Shown here: one piece after another, positions 15,117-23,664 of the stretch
Layout of the letters: each line of letters starts with the position of its first letter
How positions within the stretch are numbered: position 1 is the stretch's first letter
Source of the DNA: an uncultured Collinsella sp.
Lineage (GTDB): Bacteria > Actinomycetota > Coriobacteriia > Coriobacteriales > Coriobacteriaceae
Assembly (NCBI GenBank): GCA_900542965.1
Contig: UQPY01000033.1
Span: 1-24,930 of the forward strand
Direction: 5' to 3'
DNA length: 24,930 nucleotides
The notes under the pieces: generated by a model
What the model was told of the DNA's origin: nothing
The model's input: only the letters and a program-made list of their open reading frames with translations
Databases searched by the model: none
Made by a program: the position numbers and the translations under genes

Positions 15117-16405
15117 TCACCTTCGTTTCTGTAATCGACTCCGAGCGAGCGCACAAGCCCCTCCACGTTGGCCTCCAAACGGAAGTCCCTCTCCCAAACG
15201 GCCCTTGCAGCGCGCCTCATAGAAGACCCTTCGGCCTTGCCCAAAAAGACGAATCGCTTTATGGCCGCGGCGACATCTTCCGGTCCACAGTCGCTAGGTA
15301 GGAGAAAGCCGTTGAAGCCATCGCTTACTATCTCGTGGGTTCCGCCAACGTCCGTGGCGATGACGGGAATGCCGAATCCGCAGGCCTCCATGATCGAAAG
15401 CGGCAGGCCCTCGCTTGACGAAACGTTCACGAAGACGTCGAAATGCTTCGCTGCGTACTCCCCCAAAAGCGCGTCGTTCGGCAAAGCCCCCGCGAACTTC
15501 GCGGTGGAGTGCGTCAGCAACGAGCAGGCGGCCCTCGCCTCCTCGAGCTGTGGGCCGTCGCCGTAATGGGTCCATTCGACGCGAAGCCCTTCGGCATCAA
15601 GAAGGGTGACAGCCTTAGCAAGAAGAGGCACGCGCTTAACGTCGACAATACGCGAGCACGAGACGACCCGCAACGGGCAGGTCAACGGCTCGCCGGACTT
15701 GTCTGGCATCTCCCGCGTTCCGAGATAGGAGGCCGTCACCTTGCCCTCATGGCCCGGCCAGTTCGCGTTTATGTATTCCTCCCCGTCTTTCGAGCAGGGA
15801 AGCACTCCGGAAAGCTTGGATAGGAGGTATCCCCGGAAGGGCAAATAATGCACATCGGTACGATCTGCATACAGATCGTACCCATGTGCACGCGCAACGG
15901 CGCGTGCACATGGGTACGTGCCGGTCAGCCAAGCAGCGACCAAAGCGGTGTCGTAAAGCCAAAAGCTGTATATGTGCGTGGGCTCAAAGCCAAAGCGGAC
16001 CAGTTCCTCCGCAAGCACGTCCGCCTTTGCCTTCGCCCTCGCGGCAAAGTAGCCCCGAAACACGCGCTTTCCGATTCCATGAACGGATTCTGTGGCATAG
16101 GCCTCACGAACGTCCGCACCGCCCAAAAGGGGAAACGCGATCCCTTTGACTGCAAGCAAAGCCTTGTCCTTGGAGGTATTACCGCAACCCAAGGCCAGGG
16201 GCGTCACATTGCCCGGCAGCGCGCAGGTGGGCGCGTCACCCGGCTGCGCCTCGGTCCCCACGGCGAGCACCTCGTCGAAATAGGTCGAAAGAACGCCTAT
16301 CTCGTTCTCGAGATAGGACTCAGCGGCGACCTCGCCGCGGTTAAAGGGGAACCTCCTCGTCAGAAGGAGCAGCCGTCTCTTTTTTTTATCAGCAGTAATC
16401 GCCAC
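15113..16405 (-). CDS. GT4-family glycosyltransferase
   Basis: About 430 residues with GT-B architecture: RRLLLLTRRFPFNRGE at the N-terminus, then RAHGYDLYADRTDVHYLPFR (a motif common in capsule GT4 enzymes), VSCSRIVDVKRVPLLAKAV opening the donor domain, and SSSEGLPLSIMEACGFGIP with the E-x7-E pair. The longer ATG frame from 16501 lies inside the UDP-glucose dehydrogenase gene, so I place the start at GTG 16405, preceded by GAGGG at 10 bases. The stop overlaps the C5-epimerase-like ATG (ATGA). A striking pair of perfect inverted repeats falls within the RAHGYDLYADRTD coding stretch (15857-15917). The start is less certain than the family. Confidence 0.87.
   Translation of the reverse strand: MAITADKKKRRLLLLTRRFPFNRGEVAAESYLENEIGVLSTYFDEVLAVGTEAQPGDAPTCALPGNVTPLALGCGNTSKDKALLAVKGIAFPLLGGADVREAYATESVHGIGKRVFRGYFAARAKAKADVLAEELVRFGFEPTHIYSFWLYDTALVAAWLTGTYPCARAVARAHGYDLYADRTDVHYLPFRGYLLSKLSGVLPCSKDGEEYINANWPGHEGKVTASYLGTREMPDKSGEPLTCPLRVVSCSRIVDVKRVPLLAKAVTLLDAEGLRVEWTHYGDGPQLEEARAACSLLTHSTAKFAGALPNDALLGEYAAKHFDVFVNVSSSEGLPLSIMEACGFGIPVIATDVGGTHEIVSDGFNGFLLPSDCGPEDVAAAIKRFVFLGKAEGSSMRRAARAVWERDFRLEANVEGLVRSLGVDYRNEGE
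15857..15917. repeat. two overlapping perfect inverted repeats inside a glycosyltransferase gene
   Basis: IR1: GGTACGATCTG (15857-15867) with CAGATCGTACC (15872-15882), 4-base loop. IR2: GTACCCATGTGCACGCGC (15878-15895) with its exact complement at 15900-15917, 4-base loop. They share an arm, and TGCACATnGGTACG occurs three times, at 15849, 15877 (inverted) and 15905. Confidence 0.9.
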
Positions 16406-16410
16406 AAATA

Positions 16411-17682
16411 CTAATCCCTCTTGAATAGGTCGCGGGTATACACCTTGCCGGCAACATCGGCCAGATCGTCGCTCCACCGGTTGGCAATGATCACGTCGCA
16501 CTCGGCCTTGAACTTCTCAAGGTCATGCGTCACCTCGGAACCGAAGAATTCCGGCGCGTCCAGCGTTGGCTCGTAGACAACGACCGGCACTCCCTTGGCC
16601 TTCACGCGCTTCATAACGCCCTGGATGGAACTGGCGCGGAAATTGTCGGAGTTCGACTTCATGGTCAGGCGGTACACGCCCGCCACGGGCTTCTCCTTGC
16701 CTTCGTATACCTTGTCCCACAGCAGTTGCAGTACCTCGTCTGCAATGTAGTCCTTGCGAGTGCGGTTGGCATCGACGATGGCCTCGATAAGGTTCTGAGG
16801 CACGTCCTTATAGTTGGCCAGCAACTGCTTGGTGTCCTTGGGCAGGCAGTAGCCGCCGTAGCCGAAGGAGGGGTTGTTGTAGTGGGAGCCAATGCGGGGC
16901 TCTAGGCACACGCCATCGATGACGTCCTTGGTGTTGAGTCCCCTCATCTCGCAGTAAGTGTCCAGCTCATTGAAGTACGCCACGCGAAGTGCCAGGTAGG
17001 TGTTGGCGAACAGCTTCACGGCCTCCGCCTCGGTGGTACCAAGAACGAGCTGCGGGATGCCCGTCGTGCCATCAGGGTTGGTGCGCTCAAGCTCGGCGGG
17101 GCCGACGCCTTGGGCGAGCAGCCCAGCAAACGTCTTTGCGGCCTTCACAGCTTCCTCGTCGTCCTTGGGCGCGCCCACAACGATGCGGCTAGGGTGCAAA
17201 TTATCGTAGAGCGCCTTGCTCTCTCGAAGGAACTCGGGGCTGAAGATGATGCGGCTGTCGCCAAGCGTCTCACGAAGCGACGAAGTGTAACCCACAGGGA
17301 TGGTCGACTTGATGACAATCCAGGCCGTCGGGTTCACCGAGCGGATTGCCGAAATTGCGGCTTCAACAGACGAGGTGTCGAAAAAGTTGCGGTCCGAGTC
17401 GTAGTTCGTTGGCGTGGCCACGATGGCGAAATCCGCGCCTGTATAGGCCTCGGCGACGTCCACGGTTGCATGCAGGTCGAGCTTCCTCGTGCCCGCCTTA
17501 GCCTCGGCCAGGAAGAGCTCAATCTCGTCGTCCTGGATGGGCGACTGAAAAGCGTTAATCTTCTCTACCTTCTCGGAGACGATGTCGAGCGCGCGCACCT
17601 CGTTGTGCTGCGAGAGCAGAACGGCCAACGAGAGCCCCACATAGCCGGTGCCGGCGACTGCTATCTTCATTTTTTCGGACAT
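16411..17682 (-). CDS. ugd: UDP-glucose 6-dehydrogenase
   Basis: A 423-residue enzyme that oxidises UDP-glucose to UDP-glucuronate with NAD+. The N-terminal Rossmann loop is GTGYVGLSLA at 11-20. The middle helix carries LFANTYLALRVAYFNELDTY. The active-site cysteine is Cys279 in FGYGGYCLPKD, with the preceding SPEFLRES and IKSTIPVG boxes also typical. ATG at 17682 (MSEKMKIAVAGTGYVG) is preferred over 17712 because GAAAGG lies 9 bases before it. The product feeds the UDP-glucuronate 4-epimerase-like enzyme, the glycosyltransferases and, after polymer assembly, the C5-epimerase-like protein. Length suits the short bacterial Ugd class. Confidence 0.95.
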   Translation of the reverse strand: MSEKMKIAVAGTGYVGLSLAVLLSQHNEVRALDIVSEKVEKINAFQSPIQDDEIELFLAEAKAGTRKLDLHATVDVAEAYTGADFAIVATPTNYDSDRNFFDTSSVEAAISAIRSVNPTAWIVIKSTIPVGYTSSLRETLGDSRIIFSPEFLRESKALYDNLHPSRIVVGAPKDDEEAVKAAKTFAGLLAQGVGPAELERTNPDGTTGIPQLVLGTTEAEAVKLFANTYLALRVAYFNELDTYCEMRGLNTKDVIDGVCLEPRIGSHYNNPSFGYGGYCLPKDTKQLLANYKDVPQNLIEAIVDANRTRKDYIADEVLQLLWDKVYEGKEKPVAGVYRLTMKSNSDNFRASSIQGVMKRVKAKGVPVVVYEPTLDAPEFFGSEVTHDLEKFKAECDVIIANRWSDDLADVAGKVYTRDLFKRD

Positions 17683-17725
17683 ATCATTCAACCTTTCGTT
17701 AAGAGCAGGCACACATATGAAATAG

Positions 17726-18643
17726 TTAGGATTTCGCCTTGCCGAAGAACTTCAGCGCCTCAGAGACGCAGGCGGCGGGCGATGAGGCAATGGCCTTTAA
17801 GGCGTAAATCACAGCCTGGCCTGGCTGGTTGCTGCGCTTCATAGCGAAGGCGAGCACGGCGTTGTGGCGAAATTCGATGTAGCGCACATCCTTCTTGCTG
17901 AGGCGCGGGTAGTAGCCGCGCACCACCTCGTGCCTTGCGACCTCGCCGTTTACCTTGTTCTTGCCAAGCGAGAGCCTCTCGCCGGAATGGAGGTACTGCC
18001 TCACGTGCACCTCGGGCATGTAGCCCATGTGGGCGCCAGCCTCTATGCAGCGCAGCATCAGCCACCAGTCTTGGCCGGTCGCCACCTCGCCGAAACCCTC
18101 AGTGCGGTCGAACAGGTCGCGCCTGAGCATATAGATGGCCGTTGGGCTTATCGGCGTTAGGAGGTGCGCGCGCAGCAGACCCTCGGTGGAGAAGTCCTCG
18201 CAATGGTCGAGCCTGCGGTGCTCCACAAGCCGGCCACGTTCGTCATACCACGAGACATCCTGCCAGCTCATGTCGAGGGAGTTTTCCTGCATGAAGGCGA
18301 CCTGGGTGGACACCTTGTCAGGCAGGAACTCGTCGTCATCGTCGAGGAACGTGAGGTACTCGCCCGTCGCCTGGCGGCAGGCGTAGTTGCGCGCCGCCCC
18401 GCCGCCGGTCTGGCCGGAGGTGTGCAGCAGCCTAAAGTGCGGAAGGCTCGCGGCATAGGGGGCGACCGCCGCGTCAGTCTCGGCGCTTTCCGGCCACTCC
18501 GGCCGATTGTCGCTCACTACAATCAGTTCGATGTTCTCCGCGCCGTAGTCCTGCGCGGCGATTGAGTCCAGGGCCACGCGAATCCTGTCAGAGCGCTTGT
18601 AGGTCGGCACCACGATCGAGACGAGGGGTTTGTCAGCACTCAT
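17726..18643 (-). CDS. GT2-family glycosyltransferase
   Basis: A 305-residue GT-A enzyme beginning LVSIVVPTYKRSDRIRVALDSI, the usual GT2 opening. The metal- and UDP-binding acidic cluster DDDDEF is at 101-106. A later TGQDWWLMLRCIEAGA stretch contains the probable catalytic ED/QDW-type motif. No membrane helix is obvious, so it is likely peripheral at the cytoplasmic face. ATG at 18643 has GGGAGG 6 bases upstream, and the initiating transferase stop is 3 bp before the start codon. It probably adds the second or a branch sugar; donor unknown. Confidence 0.9.
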   Translation of the reverse strand: MSADKPLVSIVVPTYKRSDRIRVALDSIAAQDYGAENIELIVVSDNRPEWPESAETDAAVAPYAASLPHFRLLHTSGQTGGGAARNYACRQATGEYLTFLDDDDEFLPDKVSTQVAFMQENSLDMSWQDVSWYDERGRLVEHRRLDHCEDFSTEGLLRAHLLTPISPTAIYMLRRDLFDRTEGFGEVATGQDWWLMLRCIEAGAHMGYMPEVHVRQYLHSGERLSLGKNKVNGEVARHEVVRGYYPRLSKKDVRYIEFRHNAVLAFAMKRSNQPGQAVIYALKAIASSPAACVSEALKFFGKAKS

Positions 18644-18646
18644 GCG

Positions 18647-19447
18647 CTACCTCCCCGTCTTCTTCTTGCCGAACATGACGCCAAAGGTCTTGAAGAAGAC
18701 CTTCCAGTCTGCCTTGAGGCTGGCACCCTTCGCGTAGGCAAGCTCGAACTCCTGGCGCAGGCCGTTCTCGAAGGTCGCGAGGTTGCGCGGGCCCGACTGC
18801 CAGGCACCGGTAATGCCCTGCGGGACGGCAAGCACCTGCACCTGTTGCTCGTGCGTAAAGTTCCCGAGCTCCTCATAGGTGATGGCGCGAGGGCCGATGA
18901 CGGAGAGCTGGCCCGCGAGCACGTTGAAGAACTGGGGCAGCTCGTCCAGGGAAGTCTTGCGCAGGACGCGGCCTAGCTTGGTGATGCGGGGATCGTTTGT
19001 GACCTTCCGCTCGCGGTGCCACTCCTCGATCTGCTCGGGGCTGAGGTACTTCTCCACGTCGTTGGCGTCGGCGACCATGGAGCGGAACTTGAGCACGCGG
19101 ATGGGGCGACCGAAGCGCCCCGCGCGCTCGTGAGCGTAGATGGGTGCGCCCTTGGTATCGGCCGCAATGAACGCACAGAGCACCGCGCCAGGGATGAGCC
19201 CCACAACGCAGACGAACGCGCTGAACGCGATGTCGAAGGTGCGCTTGACGAAGCGGTAGCAAAGCGACCTCGTGTCGAGCGCGCGGGACTCTGCGGCAAA
19301 CTCGGGCGAGCCTGGGAGGCTCATCGTGCCCGTGCTTGCAGCGGAGCCGGCACCGGCGCCCGCCGCGCTCTCGCGCCGGTCCATGGCCTGAGCAATGAGC
19401 GCCGCGCCCACGGGCGCATTATCCTCTGTTACTTCTTTAGCAGTCAC
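18647..19447 (-). CDS. initiating undecaprenyl-phosphate sugar-1-phosphate transferase
   Basis: A bacterial sugar transferase that loads the first sugar phosphate onto undecaprenyl phosphate. It has one hydrophobic segment (IAFSAFVCVVGLIPGAVLCA), the KFRSM box at 120-124, DPRITKLGRVLRKTSLDELPQ with the catalytic Asp-Glu pair, and SVIGPRAI then GITGAWQSGPRN. This is the short, catalytic-domain form (PglC/WcaJ C-terminal type). The start is unclear: GTG at 19447 is used here, but TTG at 19507, GTG at 19492 and ATG at 19381 are in frame. Upstream starts would read through a G9 tract and a hairpin, so expression could vary with tract length. It is the first enzyme gene after the antiterminator, as usual in capsule loci. 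Confidence 0.87.
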   Translation of the reverse strand: MTAKEVTEDNAPVGAALIAQAMDRRESAAGAGAGSAASTGTMSLPGSPEFAAESRALDTRSLCYRFVKRTFDIAFSAFVCVVGLIPGAVLCAFIAADTKGAPIYAHERAGRFGRPIRVLKFRSMVADANDVEKYLSPEQIEEWHRERKVTNDPRITKLGRVLRKTSLDELPQFFNVLAGQLSVIGPRAITYEELGNFTHEQQVQVLAVPQGITGAWQSGPRNLATFENGLRQEFELAYAKGASLKADWKVFFKTFGVMFGKKKTGR

Positions 19448-19459
19448 AATAAAAATTTC

Positions 19460-19485
19460 GTTCCTGTCCCCAGGAACCCCCCCCC
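19460..19485 (-). promoter_or_regulatory. leader hairpin next to a G9 tract before the initiating transferase
   Basis: On the coding strand a run of nine G (plus-strand C 19477-19485) abuts GTTCCTG-GGGA-CAGGAAC, a perfect 7-bp hairpin with a 4-base loop (19460-19477). It sits 12 bases before the GTG at 19447. Possible roles are slippage-driven phase variation, masking of the start, or a recognition hairpin for the LoaP-type protein encoded just upstream. Confidence 0.6.
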
Positions 19486-19532
19486 AATCCACAAATTCAA
19501 AAACCAAATAAATTGCCGGCGTAACGTCTTCC

Positions 19533-20123
19533 TTACGTTTTGCTCGGCACGTCTAACGGAAGCAGCTCCCTAAATGCGGAGTCGCCTTCGCCCACGTCCA
19601 CCAGGCACCAGCGCTTGTGACGGTCGATCTTTTTTACGTGGGCCTCTTGCCCCACCAAGGGACCCTGCTCTATGTGCAACACGCCGCCTTCTATGCGTGC
19701 GACGCTGTTGCGCACCACACCGTCGTCGTCCAGCACGCTGCGGTACCAGTCCTGCGCGTCGTCCGGCATGGGCATGTATGCCCGCTCCCTACTGCCGGCG
19801 ATGCGACAGCCAAAGCTCAACTGGGCCAAAGCCCTATCGAGCGCGGCGGCATTGTGCGTGGCGACGAAGAAATATTCCTTGTACATGAGTTTGGATTGGA
19901 GCGACCAGGCGCCGTCCCGCTTAAACCAGAACTCCTTTTGCATCACAAAAGCGTCCTGCATAAGGTTGTGCGGGATAATGCGTCGAACCTTTTCGCAGGT
20001 CTCGCGCTCTTTTCCATTGGGGGTGTGAACCAGATACCAGCGGACGCGGCCGTGCTGGCTGTTGGTGATGGCGCCGTTAAATGCGCCCGGCAGCTGCTCT
20101 TGGCGCCGTGCCGTCTGTTCCAT
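19533..20123 (-). CDS. loaP: LoaP-type NusG-paralog antiterminator
   Basis: A 196-residue specialised NusG. The NGN domain starts about residue 28 (RWYLVHTPNGKERETCEKVRRIIPH) and continues EFWFKRDGAWSLQSKLMYKEYFFVATHN, the VP-hinge and GxW-LFPGY-like pattern of LoaP proteins. A C-terminal KOW domain follows (GPLVGQEAHVKKIDRHKRWCLVDV). LoaP proteins ride RNA polymerase and let it read through terminators in long polysaccharide or antibiotic operons. It is the first gene of a 12-gene locus, the usual position. ATG at 20123 follows a GAGGGGGGG site by 7 bases; that G7 run could slip and alter translation. Its promoter lies in a segment with the form of an invertible switch. General NusG cannot be excluded, but the length, divergence and position argue against it. 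Confidence 0.8.
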   Translation of the reverse strand: MEQTARRQEQLPGAFNGAITNSQHGRVRWYLVHTPNGKERETCEKVRRIIPHNLMQDAFVMQKEFWFKRDGAWSLQSKLMYKEYFFVATHNAAALDRALAQLSFGCRIAGSRERAYMPMPDDAQDWYRSVLDDDGVVRNSVARIEGGVLHIEQGPLVGQEAHVKKIDRHKRWCLVDVGEGDSAFRELLPLDVPSKT

Positions 20124-20216
20124 GTTCTCGCCCCCCCTCTTTTGGCTTTGCGATGCACGCAAATGCAGGGGCGTTTAGAACAGGCTTCTCGCTCGCAGCT
20201 AGGCACAGTCGCAAAA

Positions 20217-20338
20217 GTACAGGTTTTTGTATCTTTCGACAGACGACATTATACGAGCAATTAATCAGCGTTTGCCCAGATTACGCAAAATGTACTGCCA
20301 GTAGGTGCATCTCCATATCCCTCTACAAAAACCTGTAC
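20217..20338. repeat. 122-bp segment bounded by perfect 15-bp inverted repeats (candidate invertible promoter)
   Basis: GTACAGGTTTTTGTA at 20217-20231 and its exact complement at 20324-20338 enclose 92 bp. The enclosed DNA holds a consensus -10 facing the antiterminator gene. Flanking bases also share an A-rich extension (CAAAA outside each repeat). The arrangement is that of DNA-invertase switches controlling capsule loci in gut bacteria. No recombinase gene is in the window, so one would have to act in trans. Confidence 0.65.
20248..20253 (-). promoter_or_regulatory. -10 element (TATAAT) of the polysaccharide operon
   Basis: A perfect TATAAT on the minus strand points at the LoaP-type gene, giving a start near 20241 and a leader of about 118 nt. 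The -35 region (around 20271-20276) is a poor match, suggesting an activator or alternative spacing. It lies within the 15-bp inverted repeats, so the present orientation would be ON. Confidence 0.55.
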
Positions 20339-20354
20339 CTTTTTGTGCAACAAA

Positions 20355-20379
20355 AAAAGCCGCTCAACCAGCGGCTTTT
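20355..20379. terminator. rho-independent terminator, bidirectional
   Basis: AAAAGCCGCT and AGCGGCTTTT form a perfect 10-bp stem around CAACC, followed by T-rich sequence both ways. It stands between thrS and the switch segment. If the segment inverted, its promoter would fire into this terminator. Confidence 0.85.
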
Positions 20380-20395
20380 CTTATTTCGGCATGAA

Positions 20396-20428
20396 AAAGG
20401 CGACCGCCCTATGCGGACGGTCGCCTTT
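20396..20428 (-). terminator. thrS terminator
   Basis: AAAGGCGACCG and its complement form an 11-bp stem with an 11-base loop, ending in a T-run on the minus strand, 23 bp past the thrS stop. Confidence 0.88.
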
Positions 20429-20450
20429 GTTAATTGTTGTGAAGCTTGCC

Positions 20451-22214
<1,764 letters not shown>

Positions 22215-22241
22215 GGGTATGTTTTCTCCTCTCGGATGCCT

Positions 22242-22284
22242 GATGCAAGTGCGTGCGATGCGCTCGGCGTTTTTGACTTGCATC
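22242..22284 (-). promoter_or_regulatory. thrS 5' leader hairpin
   Basis: GATGCAAGT (22242-22250) and ACTTGCATC (22276-22284) form a perfect 9-bp stem closing a 25-base loop, beginning about where transcription should start and ending shortly before the ribosome site. It is too short for a T-box. It could be an autoregulatory site bound by the synthetase, as known for E. coli thrS, or an mRNA-stabilising end. Confidence 0.5.
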
Positions 22285-22312
22285 ATTATAGGCAGGTTGC
22301 CTTGGTATACAA
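22285..22312 (-). promoter_or_regulatory. thrS promoter
   Basis: On the minus strand TTGTAT (22307-22312) and a perfect TATAAT (22285-22290) are 16 bp apart, about 70 bp before the thrS ATG. Confidence 0.65.
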
Positions 22313-22314
22313 GC

Positions 22315-22343
22315 GCCCGCCGCACCTTAATGGCACGGCGGGC
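22315..22343. terminator. GC-rich hairpin between the zinc-ribbon gene and thrS
   Basis: GCCCGCCG (22315-22322) pairs perfectly with CGGCGGGC (22336-22343) around 13 bases. GATTTT follows on the plus strand, but no T-run follows on the minus strand. It may terminate minus-strand transcription from the gene at 22445 only weakly. Confidence 0.45.
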
Positions 22344-22444
22344 GATTTTCTACGCATGCTTCATCGCGTGGGTCGGGGTGTGGGGCGCGCGTGGCTTGCG
22401 GTGCGCGGTGCCCGTGGCTTGCAGCCGGCCCGGCGATGGATGCG

Positions 22445-22876
22445 TTACTGGATGCGAGTTCGGCAGTAGGGGCAGACCTTCCAGTGCGCGTCGAGCGGGC
22501 GATGGCAGCTGGGGCACACGTTACGAACCTGGGTGTCGCACACGGGGCAGACGACAAAGTCCTTCTCGATGGGGGCGCCGCACTGCGGGCAGGTGCCGTA
22601 CTGGGAAAGCTGGCGCTCGCGCAGGGCCATGTCCAGCTCCTGCTCCTCGCGGTCGGCCGCGTAGGAGTGCGGGCGCAGGACCAGGTAGGCGATGAGGCCC
22701 ACAAACGGGATGAGGGCGATGATGCCCCATGCCACGTAGGCGCTGGCGCCGCGACGGCGGGCGTCGATGAACACATAGACGACCGACAGCACGTACAGGG
22801 CGATGATAAAGCCAACAAAGGCATAGATGATGCCCATAAGCTGCGGCGACATGAGCTCGTTGATGTATTTGGACAT
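22445..22876 (-). CDS. small membrane protein with double zinc ribbon
   Basis: A 143-residue protein. Two hydrophobic helices (about 13-37 and 47-66) are followed by LVLRPHSYAADREEQELD, giving the look of a PLD-nuclease N-terminal (PLDc_N) membrane module. The soluble tail has four CxxC pairs: CPQC 96-99, CPVC 110-113, CPSC 121-124 and CPYC 135-138, enough for two zinc ribbons. The exact function is unknown; similar proteins are annotated only as zinc-ribbon membrane proteins. AAAGG lies 9 bases before the ATG. It is transcribed away from the alternating-repeat array upstream. Confidence 0.82.
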   Translation of the reverse strand: MSKYINELMSPQLMGIIYAFVGFIIALYVLSVVYVFIDARRRGASAYVAWGIIALIPFVGLIAYLVLRPHSYAADREEQELDMALRERQLSQYGTCPQCGAPIEKDFVVCPVCDTQVRNVCPSCHRPLDAHWKVCPYCRTRIQ

Positions 22877-22977
22877 TGAGGTGTACCTTTCGGAATAATT
22901 ACAGTCCGGTCAAGTTTACCACGGGGTTTGTTTATATGGGACCACGGCTGGGTACGGAGCTGGCGCGGACACAAACA

Positions 22978-23474
22978 TCTCAATCTGTAACAGGTGGGAG
23001 CGGAATCCGGGTCTAGATGTTACAGATCGAGACATAGGGGTCCCTCTCCGACTTCAATCTCGATCTGTAACATCTTGACTCCAAAATCAGCTCTTACTGT
23101 TACAGATCGAGACGAACGGACAGACCGCCCGATGATTATCTCGATCTGTAACATCTAGAACCCAAATCCACAGCTAACTGTTACAGATCGAGACAAAGAC
23201 AACCGCCCAAACAGAATGTCTCAATCTGTAACAACTACTCGGCAAAAACAGTCCCAGATGTTACAGATTTAGACAAACCCTTCTCTCCCCGACTTAAATC
23301 TTGATCTGTAACATCTAGAACCCAAAAACAGTTCTTGCTGTTACAGATCGAGACATACACATAACCGGACGGGCTAACGCCTCGATCTGTAACACGTAGG
23401 ACCACAATCCCCCTCCTACTGCTACAGATCAAGACGAACGTGCGTCTGTGGACTTAACGTCTCGATCTGTACCA
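22978..23474. repeat. array of 13 alternately oriented 15-16 bp half-sites, 40-bp spacing
   Basis: The consensus forward unit is TCTCGATCTGTAACA; the reverse unit is its complement plus C. Forward units start at 22978, 23058, 23139, 23219, 23299, 23380 and 23460; reverse units at 23018, 23098, 23179, 23259, 23339 and 23420. Every forward-to-reverse spacer is exactly 25 bp and every reverse-to-forward spacer is 24 or 25 bp. Spacers are diverged but show faint periodic similarity (for example TCTAGAACCCAAA in two of them). The half-sites are far better conserved than the spacers. The array fills the divergent intergenic region between the zinc-ribbon and FAD oxidoreductase genes. No open frame is supported within it. 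Confidence 0.95.
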
Positions 23475-23632
23475 GGTAACGGCGCAGAACGCGAGGTTGG
23501 GCGGGAAGAACTCGGGTCTAACGTGGCCGGCATCCGTGCCGGGCCGGCCCTCGCCTGCCGTTGGCGGATGCGACGGGGCTGTTCGCCGCATTGCCGCTGC
23601 GCTGGGGGTGTGCAGACCGTAGGATAGTCTTA

Positions 23633-23647
23633 TTGACAGCCTGTCAA
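23633..23647. promoter_or_regulatory. palindromic operator-like site upstream of the FAD oxidoreductase
   Basis: TTGACAG-C-CTGTCAA is a perfect 7+1+7 inverted repeat, 18 bp before the GTG start. It also contains a -35-like TTGACA, but no -10 follows at the right distance, so a repressor or activator site is more likely. Confidence 0.5.
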
Positions 23648-23664
23648 CTTGTCTGGGAGGCACT

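Noticed and set aside
22215..22325. T-box riboswitch in front of thrS
   Set aside because: The predicted leader is only about 65 nt, with no T-box consensus or antiterminator/terminator pair.
22978..23474. CRISPR array
   Set aside because: Repeats alternate in orientation, are only 15-16 bp, and spacers share periodic similarity; no cas genes are nearby. CRISPR repeats run in one direction.
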